From positions 822,262 through 886,261 of the forward strand of contig NZ_JAFMZZ010000001.1 in NCBI RefSeq assembly GCF_017356245.1: a stretch of DNA of 64,000 nucleotides. Reading direction: 5' to 3'. A program made the translations under genes and the position numbers. Positions 29,071-37,927 of this stretch are shown one piece after another; the first letter of the stretch is position 1, and each line of letters starts with the position of its first letter. The notes under the pieces are model-generated. The model was not told the DNA's origin. It saw only the letters and a program-made list of their open reading frames with translations, and searched no databases. This DNA comes from Bordetella petrii (GTDB lineage: Bacteria > Pseudomonadota > Gammaproteobacteria > Burkholderiales > Burkholderiaceae_B).

Positions 29071-30792
29071 CTACTGCAAAGCCAGCGCGTCCGGCGCGGC
29101 CGGCTCGCGCTCTGGCGCGGGTTGGCGCAACGCTTCGCGCGCCGCGCGGCCGCCGTCGAGCTGGCGAGCCGGCACCTCGATGACTTCGCCCGCGTTGATC
29201 TTGAACACCGATACCGCCTCGGCCAGCCGCTGCGCCTGCTCCTGCAGCGAGCCCGCCGCCGCGGCCGCCTCTTCCACCAGCGCCGCGTTCTGCTGCGTCA
29301 CCTCGTCCATCTGCGACACCGCACGGTTCACCTGGTCGATACCCCCCGACTGCTCTTCCGAGGCCGCCGAAATCTCGCCCATGATGTCCGTCACTCGCTT
29401 GACCGAGGCCACGATCTCCTGCATCGTCGCCCCCGCCCGCTCCACCTGCTGCGAGCCCGTGCCCACCTTGCTTACCGAGTCCTCGATCAGCACCTTGATC
29501 TCTTTGGCCGCCTGCGCGCTGCGCTGCGCCAGCGAACGGACCTCGCCCGCCACCACCGCAAAGCCCTTGCCCTGCTCGCCCGCGCGCGCCGCTTCCACCG
29601 CCGCGTTCAGCGCCAGTATGTTCGTCTGGAACGCGATACCGTCGATCACCGACACAATCTCGGAAATCTTGCGCGAACTCGCCGAGATCCCCTCCATCGT
29701 GCTCACCACCTCCGACACCGCCGCGCCGCCGCGCTCGGCCACATCCGAGGCGCTGGCCGCCAGCTGGTTCGCCTGGCGTGCGTTGTCCGCGTTCTGCTTG
29801 ACCGTCGAGGCCAGCTCTTCCATCGACGCCGCCGTCTCTTCCAGCGACGCCGCCTGCTGCTCAGTGCGGCTGCTCAGGTCCGTGTTGCCCGCCGATATCT
29901 CGCGCGAGCCCACGTTGATCTCGTCCACTCCGCGTCGCACCTGCGACACCGTGCGCGCCAGGTTCTCCTGCATGCGCTTGAGCGCCGCGAACAGCTGGCC
30001 GATCTCGTTGCTGTTGCGCACTTCCACCCGCGCCGTCAGGTCGCCCGCGGCCATGCGGTCGAAATGCTGGCCGGCTTCCTGCAGCGGCCGCAGCACCCGG
30101 CGGCGCAGAAACAGATAGGTGCTGAATACCAGGAACGCCGCCATGGCCCCGCCCACGGCCACCGCCACCAGCACTCCCTGATAGCGCTGCGTGGCCAGCA
30201 CGTACTCATCCTGCAGCTGGCTGGCCCGCCAGAAATCGAAGCCTTCCAGGGCCCGGGCGAAGCGCCCTTCGGCCGCATCGTGCATCGCTTGCGCCTGCTT
30301 CTGGTATGACGCCATGTCGCCGCGTTCGAGCAGGCCGAACAATGGCGCGACGCCTTGCTGCATCAGCGCGGCATACGCCTCGTCGACCGCGGCCAGGCTT
30401 TCCTGCGCGCCTTCCGGGCGCGGCAGCTTCCTGTAGTACTCGAATTCGGTCTGGGCCCGGTTCATCGCCGCATTGGCGCGCTGCAGCAGGCCGGCCGCCT
30501 CGGCGCCCAGCCCCTGCGACAGCGGCACCGGCTGGCCGATGCTGCGCACAATGTCGCTGTAGTGGGCATTGGCCGTGCGGGCCAGCCCGTTGACCACGTC
30601 CTTGTAGCTGTTGGCCACGCGCGTCAGCGCGTCGCCCACATCCTGGGTCTGGCGGATGCTGGCCAGCGTATCGTTGCTGACGCGCAGCGACAGCACGCCG
30701 AGCACGGCCCCGATCACCAGCATCAGCGAAAAAAACGCCAATACGCCAAGCAGGCTGGTGCGTATCTTCATGTTGACCAGGAACTTGCGCAT
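29071..30792 (-). CDS. Methyl-accepting chemotaxis protein (transmembrane receptor, che operon)
   Basis: The 573-residue receptor lies between cheW and cheR, the position of tar/tsr-type genes. It has a first membrane helix at about 8-32, a periplasmic domain to about 203, a second helix at about 204-227, then HAMP and the signalling domain. The periplasmic part is unrelated at a glance to that of the receptor at 4751-6370. From HAMP to VIEVPA, however, the protein is identical and the DNA nearly so. The tail after that differs (Pro/Ala/Glu-rich). No C-terminal NWETF-like peptide is seen. Confidence 0.94.
   Translation of the reverse strand: MRKFLVNMKIRTSLLGVLAFFSLMLVIGAVLGVLSLRVSNDTLASIRQTQDVGDALTRVANSYKDVVNGLARTANAHYSDIVRSIGQPVPLSQGLGAEAAGLLQRANAAMNRAQTEFEYYRKLPRPEGAQESLAAVDEAYAALMQQGVAPLFGLLERGDMASYQKQAQAMHDAAEGRFARALEGFDFWRASQLQDEYVLATQRYQGVLVAVAVGGAMAAFLVFSTYLFLRRRVLRPLQEAGQHFDRMAAGDLTARVEVRNSNEIGQLFAALKRMQENLARTVSQVRRGVDEINVGSREISAGNTDLSSRTEQQAASLEETAASMEELASTVKQNADNARQANQLAASASDVAERGGAAVSEVVSTMEGISASSRKISEIVSVIDGIAFQTNILALNAAVEAARAGEQGKGFAVVAGEVRSLAQRSAQAAKEIKVLIEDSVSKVGTGSQQVERAGATMQEIVASVKRVTDIMGEISAASEEQSGGIDQVNRAVSQMDEVTQQNAALVEEAAAAAGSLQEQAQRLAEAVSVFKINAGEVIEVPARQLDGGRAAREALRQPAPEREPAAPDALALQ
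29170..30075. repeat. Long direct repeat, copy 2 (shared by two chemoreceptor genes)
   Basis: Partner of 4802-5707 in the same orientation, offset 24,368. The match starts near the 3' end of the gene and stops abruptly inside HAMP, just before the second membrane helix. Confidence 0.93.
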
Positions 30793-30810
30793 GAAAAACC
30801 CCTGTCTGCC

Positions 30811-31311
30811 CTAGGCCGCGGCCTTCTCCACCAGCGCCATTTCCTCGCTGGTCATCAGCTTCTCGATATCCACCAGAATCAGCATGCGGTCGTCGATCGT
30901 GCCCAGGCCGGTCAGGTATTCGGTGGACAGCGTGGCGCCGAACTCCGGCGCCGCGCGCACCTGCGAGGCGGCCAGCATCAGCACGTCCGACACGCCATCC
31001 ACCACGATGCCCACCACGCGGTTGTCCAGGTTCAGGATGATGACGACGGTCTGCTCGTTGTATTCGACGCTGCCCAGCTTGAACTTGATGCGCAGGTCCA
31101 CGATGGGCACGATGATGCCGCGCAGGTTTGTGACCCCCTTGATGAACGAAGGCACGTTGGCGATGCGCGTCACCGTGGCCGCGTCGTAGCCGCGGATCTC
31201 CTGCACCTTCAGGATGTCGATGCCGTATTCTTCTTCGCCCAGCGTGAACACCAGGAACTCACTGCCGACATCTTCGACGCGCGCGGCCTGCGCTTGAGGT
31301 TTGACTGCCAT
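30811..31311 (-). CDS. cheW: Chemotaxis coupling protein CheW
   Basis: CheW bridges receptors and CheA. From ATG 31311, preceded by GGAG, the product has 166 residues. It shows the CheW SH3-like fold motifs [40 protein letters not shown] and [16 protein letters not shown] strands. It lies 13 bases after cheA and 18 bases before the receptor gene. Confidence 0.97.
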   Translation of the reverse strand: MAVKPQAQAARVEDVGSEFLVFTLGEEEYGIDILKVQEIRGYDAATVTRIANVPSFIKGVTNLRGIIVPIVDLRIKFKLGSVEYNEQTVVIILNLDNRVVGIVVDGVSDVLMLAASQVRAAPEFGATLSTEYLTGLGTIDDRMLILVDIEKLMTSEEMALVEKAAA

Positions 31312-31324
31312 GAAAGGTTCTCCG

Positions 31325-33421
31325 TCAATGTGTGAGTTCGGGCTGCGCCCATTTCTCGCGGTTCGCCCGCGCCAGCGCAAACACGTCGACAATCAGCGCC
31401 ACGCTGCCATCGCCCAGGATGGTGGCTGCCGACACGCCCGGCACTTTCCTGTAGTTGGATTCCAGGTTCTTCACCACCACCTGATGCTGGCCCACCAGGT
31501 GGTCCACCAGCAAGGCAAAGCGGCGTTCCTGCGCCTGCATGATCACGGCGATGGCCTGGGTGGGATCGGCCTGGGCATTTCCCACCCCGAATACGCGGTG
31601 CAGCTCGACCAGCGGCAGGTACTCGCCGCGCACCTGCATCACGCGCTCGTCGCCCGCGACCGAATACATCTGGTCTTCGGTGGGCTGCAGCGACTCGGTT
31701 ACGTGGTTCAGCGGCAGGATGAAGGTTTCATCGCCCACCCGCACCGACATCCCGTCCAGGATGGCCAGCGTCAGCGGCAGCACGATGCGGGTAGTGGTGC
31801 CTTCGCCCGGCACGCAGGACAGCTGCACGTGGCCGCCCATGTCCTGGATATTGCGCCGCACCACGTCCATGCCCACGCCGCGCCCGGAAATATCGGTTAC
31901 CTGCTCGGCCGTGGAAAAACCCGGCGCGAAAATCAGCTGCCACACTTCTTCGTCGGGCGTGTTCTCGCTGACCGCCAGGCCCTGGGCCACGGCCTTCTTC
32001 AGGATCTTGTCGCGGTTCAGCCCGCCGCCGTCGTCGCTGACCTCGATGACAATATTGCCGCCGTTGTGCTCGGCCGACAGGATCAGCTGGCCCACCGGGT
32101 CCTTGCCCGCGGCGATGCGTTTTTCCGGCGTTTCAATGCCGTGGTCCAGGCTGTTGCGCACCAGGTGCGTCAACGGATCGATGATCCGCTCGATCAGGCT
32201 CTTGTCCAGTTCGGTGGCGCGTCCGTAGGTCTGCAGCTCGATCTGCTTGCCCATCTTGACCGCGATGTCGCGCACCAGCCGCGGAAAGCGGCTGAACACG
32301 TAGTCCATCGGCATCATGCGGATCGACATCACCGCTTCCTGCAGGTCGCGCGCGTTGCGCTCGAGCTGCTCCATGCCGTTGAGCAGCCGGTCGTGCAGGA
32401 CCGGATCCAGGCCCGAAGCGGTCTGCGCCAGCATGGCCTGGGTGATCACCAGCTCGCCCACCAGGTTGATGACCTGGTCGACTTTCTCGACGCCGACACG
32501 AATCGAGGTGGATTCCTTGTCGGCCGCCGGCGCCGCGGCCGCGGCCCGCGCCGGCCTGGCCGCGGCGGGCGCCGCAGCCGGCCCGGGCGCGGGCGGCTGG
32601 CTGGCGGCCGGCTCGCCCGCCGCCTGCGCAGCGAAATCCGCGGCCGCCGCGGCAAATTGCTCCACGGCATCGCCGGCCTGCGGCGCGGCGGCGCGCTGCA
32701 CGTCCAGCTGGTCGGTGTCCACAATAAAGCAGCACACCGCCTCGATATCGTCGGCCGAGCAAGTGCTGTCCACCCAGACCGTCAGCCCGCCGTCGGCGCG
32801 GTCATGGGCCACCACGCTGCCCAGGTTGCCCATCTCTTCCAGCAGCGATTGCGCATCCTTGTCGGATACACGGGTAATGCGCACCCGGAACGGCAGGCTG
32901 CTGTCCTGCGCGGCCGGCATAGCCGCCGGCGCGGCGGGCGCGGCGGCCACGGGCGCGACGGCGGCAGGCTCGGCCGGCATGGCCGGCGCAGCCGGCTCCA
33001 GCGGCGCAACGGCTGCCGAGCCGTGTTCCTGGGCCAACTGCCGCAATACCGCGCAGATCCGTTCGTACACCGCCTCGTCGGGCTCTTGCGCGGCGCGATA
33101 AGTGTCCAATTGGCTTTTCAGCACGTCTTTCGTTTCCAGGAAAATGTCCACCATATCGGCGCGCAGCGCCATTTCGCCGCGCCGGATCTCGTCCAGCAGG
33201 TTCTCCAGCAGGTGGGTGGTGCCCGCCAGGTGCTGGAAGCACCCGAACGTGGCCGCGCCGCCCTTGATGGAATGCGCGGCGCGGAAGATCGCGTTCAACT
33301 GCTCGATATCGGGCGCCGCGACATCCAGTTGCAACAGCAACTGCTCCATTTCGGCAAGCAGCTCGTCCGCCTCGTCGAAAAATGTCTCGTAGAACTGACT
33401 GAGATCCAGACCGCCGCTCAT
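31325..33421 (-). CDS. cheA: Chemotaxis histidine kinase CheA
   Basis: CheA phosphorylates CheY and CheB. The 698-residue product has P1 (HPt) with the phosphorylated His in [15 protein letters not shown] near residue 48. A P2-like segment follows, then a Pro/Ala linker and the P3 dimerisation helices ([14 protein letters not shown]). P4 is the ATPase domain ([28 protein letters not shown]) and P5 the CheW-like C-terminus. Its length is close to enterobacterial CheA. It is preceded by the CheY-like gene and followed by cheW. Confidence 0.97.
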   Translation of the reverse strand: MSGGLDLSQFYETFFDEADELLAEMEQLLLQLDVAAPDIEQLNAIFRAAHSIKGGAATFGCFQHLAGTTHLLENLLDEIRRGEMALRADMVDIFLETKDVLKSQLDTYRAAQEPDEAVYERICAVLRQLAQEHGSAAVAPLEPAAPAMPAEPAAVAPVAAAPAAPAAMPAAQDSSLPFRVRITRVSDKDAQSLLEEMGNLGSVVAHDRADGGLTVWVDSTCSADDIEAVCCFIVDTDQLDVQRAAAPQAGDAVEQFAAAAADFAAQAAGEPAASQPPAPGPAAAPAAARPARAAAAAPAADKESTSIRVGVEKVDQVINLVGELVITQAMLAQTASGLDPVLHDRLLNGMEQLERNARDLQEAVMSIRMMPMDYVFSRFPRLVRDIAVKMGKQIELQTYGRATELDKSLIERIIDPLTHLVRNSLDHGIETPEKRIAAGKDPVGQLILSAEHNGGNIVIEVSDDGGGLNRDKILKKAVAQGLAVSENTPDEEVWQLIFAPGFSTAEQVTDISGRGVGMDVVRRNIQDMGGHVQLSCVPGEGTTTRIVLPLTLAILDGMSVRVGDETFILPLNHVTESLQPTEDQMYSVAGDERVMQVRGEYLPLVELHRVFGVGNAQADPTQAIAVIMQAQERRFALLVDHLVGQHQVVVKNLESNYRKVPGVSAATILGDGSVALIVDVFALARANREKWAQPELTH

Positions 33422-33449
33422 AGACCGTATGCCTTCCTTTCGAACTTGC

Positions 33450-33830
33450 TCAGGCGCCGGGCTGCTCGCCGAGCAGCTCGGATGCCAACTCCACCAGCAC
33501 GGCGGGATCGAGCGGCTTGTTCAGCCAGCCGCACACCCCCAGGCCGCGCGCCGCGTCCTTGCTCTGCCCGTCGTCTTCGGTGGTCAACACCAGCACGGGC
33601 AGGTCTTGATAGCCGGGCTCGCCGCGCAAGCCCTGGATCAGCGCCAGGCCGCCCATGACGGGCATGTTCCAGTCGCTGACCAGCATGTCGATGCGATTGC
33701 CGCGCGCCAGCTCCAGCGCCTGCTGGCCGTTGCCGGCCGTCAGCACCCGCCAGCCCGCCTCGTTCAGCGTCGCCTGGACGATCATGCGCATCGTTGCCGA
33801 ATCGTCCGCCACCAATATCGTTGCAGTCAT
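33450..33830 (-). CDS. CheY-like single-domain response regulator
   Basis: The 126-residue receiver has Asp9, Asp10, phosphoacceptor Asp53 (LVSDWNMPVMGG), Thr83/Thr84 and Lys105, so it should be phosphorylatable. The CheY Tyr106 equivalent is Trp102 (CGWLNKP). It lies between motB and cheA, two bases after motB ends, and so should be made with the stator and kinase. It may act as a phosphate sink or a second motor or kinase regulator. That role is inference; nothing in the sequence decides it. Confidence 0.9.
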   Translation of the reverse strand: MTATILVADDSATMRMIVQATLNEAGWRVLTAGNGQQALELARGNRIDMLVSDWNMPVMGGLALIQGLRGEPGYQDLPVLVLTTEDDGQSKDAARGLGVCGWLNKPLDPAVLVELASELLGEQPGA

Positions 33831-33832
33831 GA

Positions 33833-34771
33833 CTACCTTGCCGTCTCGCCCGCCAGCGGCCGGGCCGCCGCGGATTCGCTCAGTTCCCTGGCGTTGCGCA
33901 CATTCAAGTCCGCCGCCGCCGCATTTTCCTGTTCGATCTGCTGCTGGGTGCGCCGGTTCAGCACCACCAGGCTGATACGACGGTTAACGGCCGCATACGG
34001 ATCATCTTTAACCAGGCTCATGCTGGACGACAGCCCCTGGATGCGCATCAGCTTGCCCTCGGCCATGCCGCCCGCCACCAGTTCCTGGCGCGAGGCGTTG
34101 GCCCGGTCGGCCGACAGCTCCCAGTTGCTGTAGGCCCGTTCGCCGCGGGCATACTGGGTGGCGTCCGTGTGGCCGGCGATGCTGACCTTGTTCGGCAGCT
34201 CATTGAGCACCGGACCCAGTTCGCGCAGAATGTCGCGCATATACGGCTGCACTTCGGCGCTGCCGGTGGCGAACATCGGCCGGTTCTGGTTGTCGACGAT
34301 CTGGATGCGCAGCCCTTCCGTGGTCATGTCGATCAGCAGCTGCGGGCGGAAATTCTTCAGTACCGGGTTTTCCTCCAGCATGGCATCCAGGCGGCGCTTC
34401 AGGCGCTCCAGCGCATGGCGGTCGCGCCGCTCGGCATCCGCCTGCACCTGGGCCTGCACGCGATTGCCCTCGGACTGGCGCACATCGCCGTCGTCGCGCA
34501 GCGGGTCGCGCCCTCCGCCGGGAATCGCGCTGGTCTCGGCCGAGTATTTCGGCCCGCCCGTCAGCGCCACGCGCAGCGGCATCCGGAAATACTCGGCCAG
34601 GCTGCGCAGTTCTTCCTTGGGCACAATGGCGATCAGCCACATCACCAGGAAGAACGCCATCATGGCGGTAATGAAATCCGCGTAGGCGATCTTCCAGCTG
34701 CCGCCATGGTGCGGGCGGCGCACCCCTCGCTTGCGGCGGACCACCACCCGGTGATTGTTCGGCGCACTCAT
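33833..34771 (-). CDS. motB: Flagellar stator protein MotB
   Basis: MotB anchors the stator to peptidoglycan and forms the proton path. The 312-residue product has a basic N-terminus, one membrane helix at about 28-48 with the proton-carrying Asp in KIAYADFITAMMAFFLVMW, and a C-terminal OmpA-like domain (about 160-275) with SIAGHTDATQYARGERAYSNWELSADRANASRQ. It begins 11 bases after motA ends. Confidence 0.97.
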   Translation of the reverse strand: MSAPNNHRVVVRRKRGVRRPHHGGSWKIAYADFITAMMAFFLVMWLIAIVPKEELRSLAEYFRMPLRVALTGGPKYSAETSAIPGGGRDPLRDDGDVRQSEGNRVQAQVQADAERRDRHALERLKRRLDAMLEENPVLKNFRPQLLIDMTTEGLRIQIVDNQNRPMFATGSAEVQPYMRDILRELGPVLNELPNKVSIAGHTDATQYARGERAYSNWELSADRANASRQELVAGGMAEGKLMRIQGLSSSMSLVKDDPYAAVNRRISLVVLNRRTQQQIEQENAAAADLNVRNARELSESAAARPLAGETAR

Positions 34772-34782
34772 CGCACGCCCCG

Positions 34783-35658
34783 TCAGGCGCGGCCGGTGGT
34801 GGCGGACTTGGCCTGGCGCACGTGCTCTTCCAGCTCACCGAACGACGGGCGCACGGCCGAGAACAGCACCTTGCGGCCGAACTCCACGGCCAACTGGGGC
34901 GGGTAGCCGTTCATGCTGGCCAGCAGCGTCACCTTGATGCATTCCAGCACCTTGACCGACTCCGACGTGCGCCGCTCCAGGCGCGACGCCAGCGGCGCCA
35001 CGAAGCCATAGGCCAGCAGCACCCCCAGGAAGGTACCCACCATCGCCTTCGAGATCAGGTCGCCCAGCACCGCGGGCGGCTGGTCCACCGCGCCCAGCGC
35101 CTTGATCACCCCCAGCACCGCCGCCACAATGCCGAAGGCAGGCAGCCCGTCCGCCACCTGCTGCAGCGAATGGCTGGGCACTTCACGCTCGTGGCGATAG
35201 GTCTCGATTTCCTCGTCCATCAGCGTCTCGATCTCGAACGAGCTCATGTTGCCGCTGATCATGATGCGCAGGTAGTCGGTGATGAACTCCATCAGCTTGG
35301 CATCCTGCCGGATACGCGGGTACTCGGTGAAAATGGCGCTGGATTCCGGGTCTTCGATGTGCGACTCGATCGCCATCAGGCCCTCGCGCCGCGCCTTGTT
35401 CAGCAGCACGTACAGCAGCGCCATCAGCTCCATGTACACCTCTTTGCTGTACGGAGCCCCCTTGATGGCCTGTGGCAGCGAATGCGCCATCAACGCCAGC
35501 GATTTGCGGCTGTTGCCCGCCAGGAACGCACCCAGCGCGGCGCCCGCGATCAGCGTCAGCTCGAACGGCTGGTACAGCGCTCCAAGGTGCCCGCCCAACG
35601 CGACAAAGCTGCCGACCACCGCGACAAGCACCACCGCATAACCAATAACAATCAACAC
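34783..35658 (-). CDS. motA: Flagellar stator protein MotA
   Basis: MotA forms the torque-generating ring around MotB. The 291-residue product has four membrane helices: two near the N-terminus (about 1-55) and two at about 165-225. The conserved Pro occurs in LPAFGIVAAVLGVIKALG. The charged cytoplasmic loop interacts with FliG. It lies 115 bases after flhC, a gap that may hold its own promoter. I saw no sigma-28 match there. Confidence 0.97.
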   Translation of the reverse strand: MLIVIGYAVVLVAVVGSFVALGGHLGALYQPFELTLIAGAALGAFLAGNSRKSLALMAHSLPQAIKGAPYSKEVYMELMALLYVLLNKARREGLMAIESHIEDPESSAIFTEYPRIRQDAKLMEFITDYLRIMISGNMSSFEIETLMDEEIETYRHEREVPSHSLQQVADGLPAFGIVAAVLGVIKALGAVDQPPAVLGDLISKAMVGTFLGVLLAYGFVAPLASRLERRTSESVKVLECIKVTLLASMNGYPPQLAVEFGRKVLFSAVRPSFGELEEHVRQAKSATTGRA

Positions 35659-35773
35659 ATCGGGCCTCTGCCATCGAGTCTAGAGTTGGCGACAATGATC
35701 CCCCGCGCACCCGGTTGTAAAAACACGGGTTACGGGGGGTTTTCAGGGGCTTTTGGGCTGTTTGGGGCCGTAT

Positions 35774-36370
35774 TCAGGCCCGTGCCGCCGCCGCGGCCGC
35801 CGGCGCGATGGCGCGCTGGCCCGCGCGCGCCTTGGCCGCCGCGCGCGTCTTGCCCGCGCGTGGTGGCGGGCGGCAGATCGCGCAGATGAAATCCCCCTGC
35901 GGATCGTGCGCATGCGCAATGAAATGCCCGCCGCACTGGCGGCAGGGCGACAACTGCAGCATGCCGCTGTCGAAGAACCTGACCAGCATCCAGGCCCGCG
36001 TAAAGCTCAGCACCGGTTCGTCGGCCTGGTTTTCCACGCCGGCGTGCTCCAGGTACAGGCGGTAGGCGTCGATGGTGGCCCGGATGCCGCGGCTGGCCGT
36101 ATGCGCGTTCAGGAACGAATACACGTTATAGAACAGCGACGAATGAATGTTCGGCAGCCAGGTCATGAACCAGTCCACCGAAAACGGCAGCATGCCCTTG
36201 GGCGGCGAGCAGCCGCGAATCTCGCGATACAGCCGGGACAGCCGGTCGTGGCTGAGGCAGGTTTCGGATTCCAGCACCTGCAGGCGGGCGCCCAGCGAAA
36301 TCATGGAACTGGCCAGGAGGATGTCATCGGCCTCCTGGGTCACGCTTTTTGTAGCCATGGCGCGAGACAT
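35774..36370 (-). CDS. flhC: Flagellar master regulator subunit FlhC
   Basis: FlhC with FlhD forms the activator of early flagellar genes (the frl locus in some Bordetella literature, from memory). The 198-residue product has a C-terminal zinc-binding region with four Cys (CRQCGGHF and FICAICRP) and the middle motif [11 protein letters not shown]. The ATG overlaps the flhD stop by one base (TGATG), coupling translation. A long Ala/Arg tail extends the C-terminus. Confidence 0.96.
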   Translation of the reverse strand: MSRAMATKSVTQEADDILLASSMISLGARLQVLESETCLSHDRLSRLYREIRGCSPPKGMLPFSVDWFMTWLPNIHSSLFYNVYSFLNAHTASRGIRATIDAYRLYLEHAGVENQADEPVLSFTRAWMLVRFFDSGMLQLSPCRQCGGHFIAHAHDPQGDFICAICRPPPRAGKTRAAAKARAGQRAIAPAAAAAARA

Positions 36371-36693
36371 CAGGCCAACTGCTCGACCGGCTGCCTGGCC
36401 AATAGAATCGTGGCATGGGCCTGCTGCAGCGCCCCGCCCAGCACGTCCTGGGTCAGCGCCGACAACAGGCTGTAGTCGTCAAAGCGGAAGCGGCACAGCA
36501 GCGAGCTCGAGCCGGCCAGCTTCACCAGCTGGGCGGGCGACAGGCGCATCAGGATGTCAGCCACTTCGTTGCTGAAACCCAGGCGAAACATCGACGCGGC
36601 GTAATCATCACGCAGCATCCGCTGGGCCAGCAGCAAATACGACAAGTTGACTTCCCGAATATCGGCGAGCAAAGAACTATCCGCTGTATTCAC
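36370..36693 (-). CDS. flhD: Flagellar master regulator subunit FlhD
   Basis: FlhD is the partner of FlhC in the FlhD4C2 activator. The start is placed at GTG 36693, which has TAGGAG eight bases upstream and gives 107 residues, the usual FlhD length. The frame stays open further but without family character. The body contains [28 protein letters not shown] in family order. The gene is divergent from fliA across an AT-rich control region. Confidence 0.95.
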   Translation of the reverse strand: MNTADSSLLADIREVNLSYLLLAQRMLRDDYAASMFRLGFSNEVADILMRLSPAQLVKLAGSSSLLCRFRFDDYSLLSALTQDVLGGALQQAHATILLARQPVEQLA

Positions 36694-37032
36694 GCTTGTG
36701 GCTCCTAGAGACTTGTAATACCGGCACTTTTTCGGCGCCGGCCATATCGGCCCGATCCCGCGGCCCGTGATTCGTTCGTAGATACAAGATGTATCTAGTA
36801 CTACCAATATGCGTACAATCTACCATGCAAGGTGTCAATTTTTATGACATTCATGTCTTAATGTGGATTATTTTTTGTTATTTGGCATAAAAGATACATC
36901 GACGTTACATTTTCAGCGATTCTTGTCAAGGGAAATACGTAAACAAACGCTTAAAACCTTTCGTTTTTATACAAATGAAATCGTCAACTTTGCCGACAAT
37001 CCTCGCTTGAAACGAGACGTCGACAGATACGC
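36694..37032. promoter_or_regulatory. AT-rich divergent control region between flhD and fliA
   Basis: This 339-base gap is markedly AT-rich in an otherwise GC-rich window, especially from 36780 to 37000, with several A and T runs. It must contain the flhDC promoter (minus) and the fliA promoter (plus). It holds a perfect palindrome at 36779-36797. A GGAAATACG at about 36928-36936 resembles part of an FlhDC half-site, but weakly. No convincing gene lies in it. Control by BvgA, known for flhDC in Bordetella, would act here, but I cannot point to a site. Confidence 0.7.
36779..36797. promoter_or_regulatory. Perfect palindrome TAGATACA-AGA-TGTATCTA, candidate operator of flhDC
   Basis: Two 8-base arms in perfect inverted repeat, separated by three bases, lie 86 bases upstream of the flhD start. 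A further AGATACAT occurs at 36892-36899. The spacing and symmetry fit a site for a dimeric regulator. It is not the sigma-28 or FlhDC pattern. Confidence 0.5.
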
Positions 37033-37773
37033 ATGCCCTACGCCGATGACAGCCTGGTCAGGTACGCGCCGCTGGTCCGCAAGCTGGCGCTGCAGCTGTT
37101 GGCGCGTCTGCCCGCCAGCGTCCAGCTCGACGACCTGATCCAGGCCGGCATGATCGGCCTGCTGGACGCCGCCAGGCGCTACCAGGAAACCCCCGACGCC
37201 CAATTCGAGACCTACGCCACCGCCCGCATCCGCGGCGCGATGCTGGACGAACTGCGCAGCCAGGACTGGCTGCCCCGCAGCGTGCGCAGCAAGGGCAAGC
37301 GCATCGAAGCCGCCATCCAGCAGAAAGAGCACGAACTGATGCGCCCGCCCTCCGAGGGCGAGATCGCCGATGCGCTGGAGCTGCCCCTGGACGAATACCA
37401 GGCCATGCTGAACGACGCCCGCGGCATCCAGATCCTGCACTACGACGACATCGGCGGCAGCGACTCCGATGAGCGCGGCTGGCGCGACGTGCCCGCCGAT
37501 ACCGGCGGCGACCCGCTGGACGCCCTGCTCACCAGCGACCTGCGGCGCGCCCTGGTCAACGCCATCGAAGCCCTGCCCGAGCGCGAGAAGCTGGTGCTGT
37601 CGCTGTGCTACGAACAGGGCCTGAACCTGAAGGAAATCGGCGCCGTGCTGGAAGTGACCGAGGCGCGCGTCTGCCAGCTGCGCAGCCAGGCCACCGCCCG
37701 CATCCGGGCCCGCCTGAAAGAAGGCGCCTGGCAGCAATTGCCCGCCGAATCCCACCTGGCCCACGTGCTGTAA
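37033..37773 (+). CDS. fliA: Flagellar sigma factor FliA (sigma-28)
   Basis: FliA directs transcription of late flagellar and chemotaxis genes and is held by FlgM. The 246-residue product has sigma region 2 (about 18-90, with DDLIQAGMIGLLDAARRYQ and FETYATARIRGAMLDELRSQDWLPRSVR), region 3, and region 4 (about 185-235, with LPEREKLVLSLCYEQGLNLKEIG and SQATARIRARL). It lies 154 bases before flagellin. No strong ribosome site is seen before the ATG. Confidence 0.97.
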   Translation: MPYADDSLVRYAPLVRKLALQLLARLPASVQLDDLIQAGMIGLLDAARRYQETPDAQFETYATARIRGAMLDELRSQDWLPRSVRSKGKRIEAAIQQKEHELMRPPSEGEIADALELPLDEYQAMLNDARGIQILHYDDIGGSDSDERGWRDVPADTGGDPLDALLTSDLRRALVNAIEALPEREKLVLSLCYEQGLNLKEIGAVLEVTEARVCQLRSQATARIRARLKEGAWQQLPAESHLAHVL

Positions 37774-37777
37774 CAAC

Positions 37778-37799
37778 TTTGCGGGCACATGCCCGCAAA
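37778..37799. other. Perfect 10-bp inverted repeat after fliA
   Basis: TTTGCGGGCA and its exact complement TGCCCGCAAA are separated by two bases, four bases past the fliA stop. There is no T-run on either side strong enough for a classical terminator. It could be a weak terminator or an operator just upstream of the flagellin promoter. Confidence 0.5.
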
Positions 37800-37816
37800 T
37801 CCGGCTTGAATTGCAC

Positions 37817-37843
37817 TTAAGTTGGCGATGATCGCGCCGTTAC
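37817..37843 (+). promoter_or_regulatory. Candidate sigma-28 (FliA) promoter of flagellin
   Basis: TTAAGTTG, 11 bases, then GCCGTTAC, 85 bases before the flagellin ATG. Against TAAAGTTT-N11-GCCGATAA this is 6 of 8 and 6 of 8 with the exact spacer. The -10 is identical to that found before flgM. Flagellin is the classical sigma-28 target. Confidence 0.8.
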
Positions 37844-37927
37844 CCAGGACAGCGGGACATCACGTCTCGCGAAGTGGGCGGCCTGGCTGCCCGGTTTGAA
37901 GAAGCCTTTCTCTCTTGGGAGCTATCC

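Noticed and set aside
4802..30075. The long receptor repeat as a transposon or IS pair
   Set aside because: The tract lies wholly within coding frames, ends inside HAMP, and has no transposase or terminal inverted repeats.
36694..36807. An earlier ATG start for flhD, 38 codons upstream
   Set aside because: The added residues have no family character. GTG 36693 has a strong TAGGAG site and gives the usual length.
36863..37138. A small plus-strand open frame across the flhD/fliA gap
   Set aside because: It runs into fliA in another frame, has no ribosome site, and lies in the AT-rich control region.
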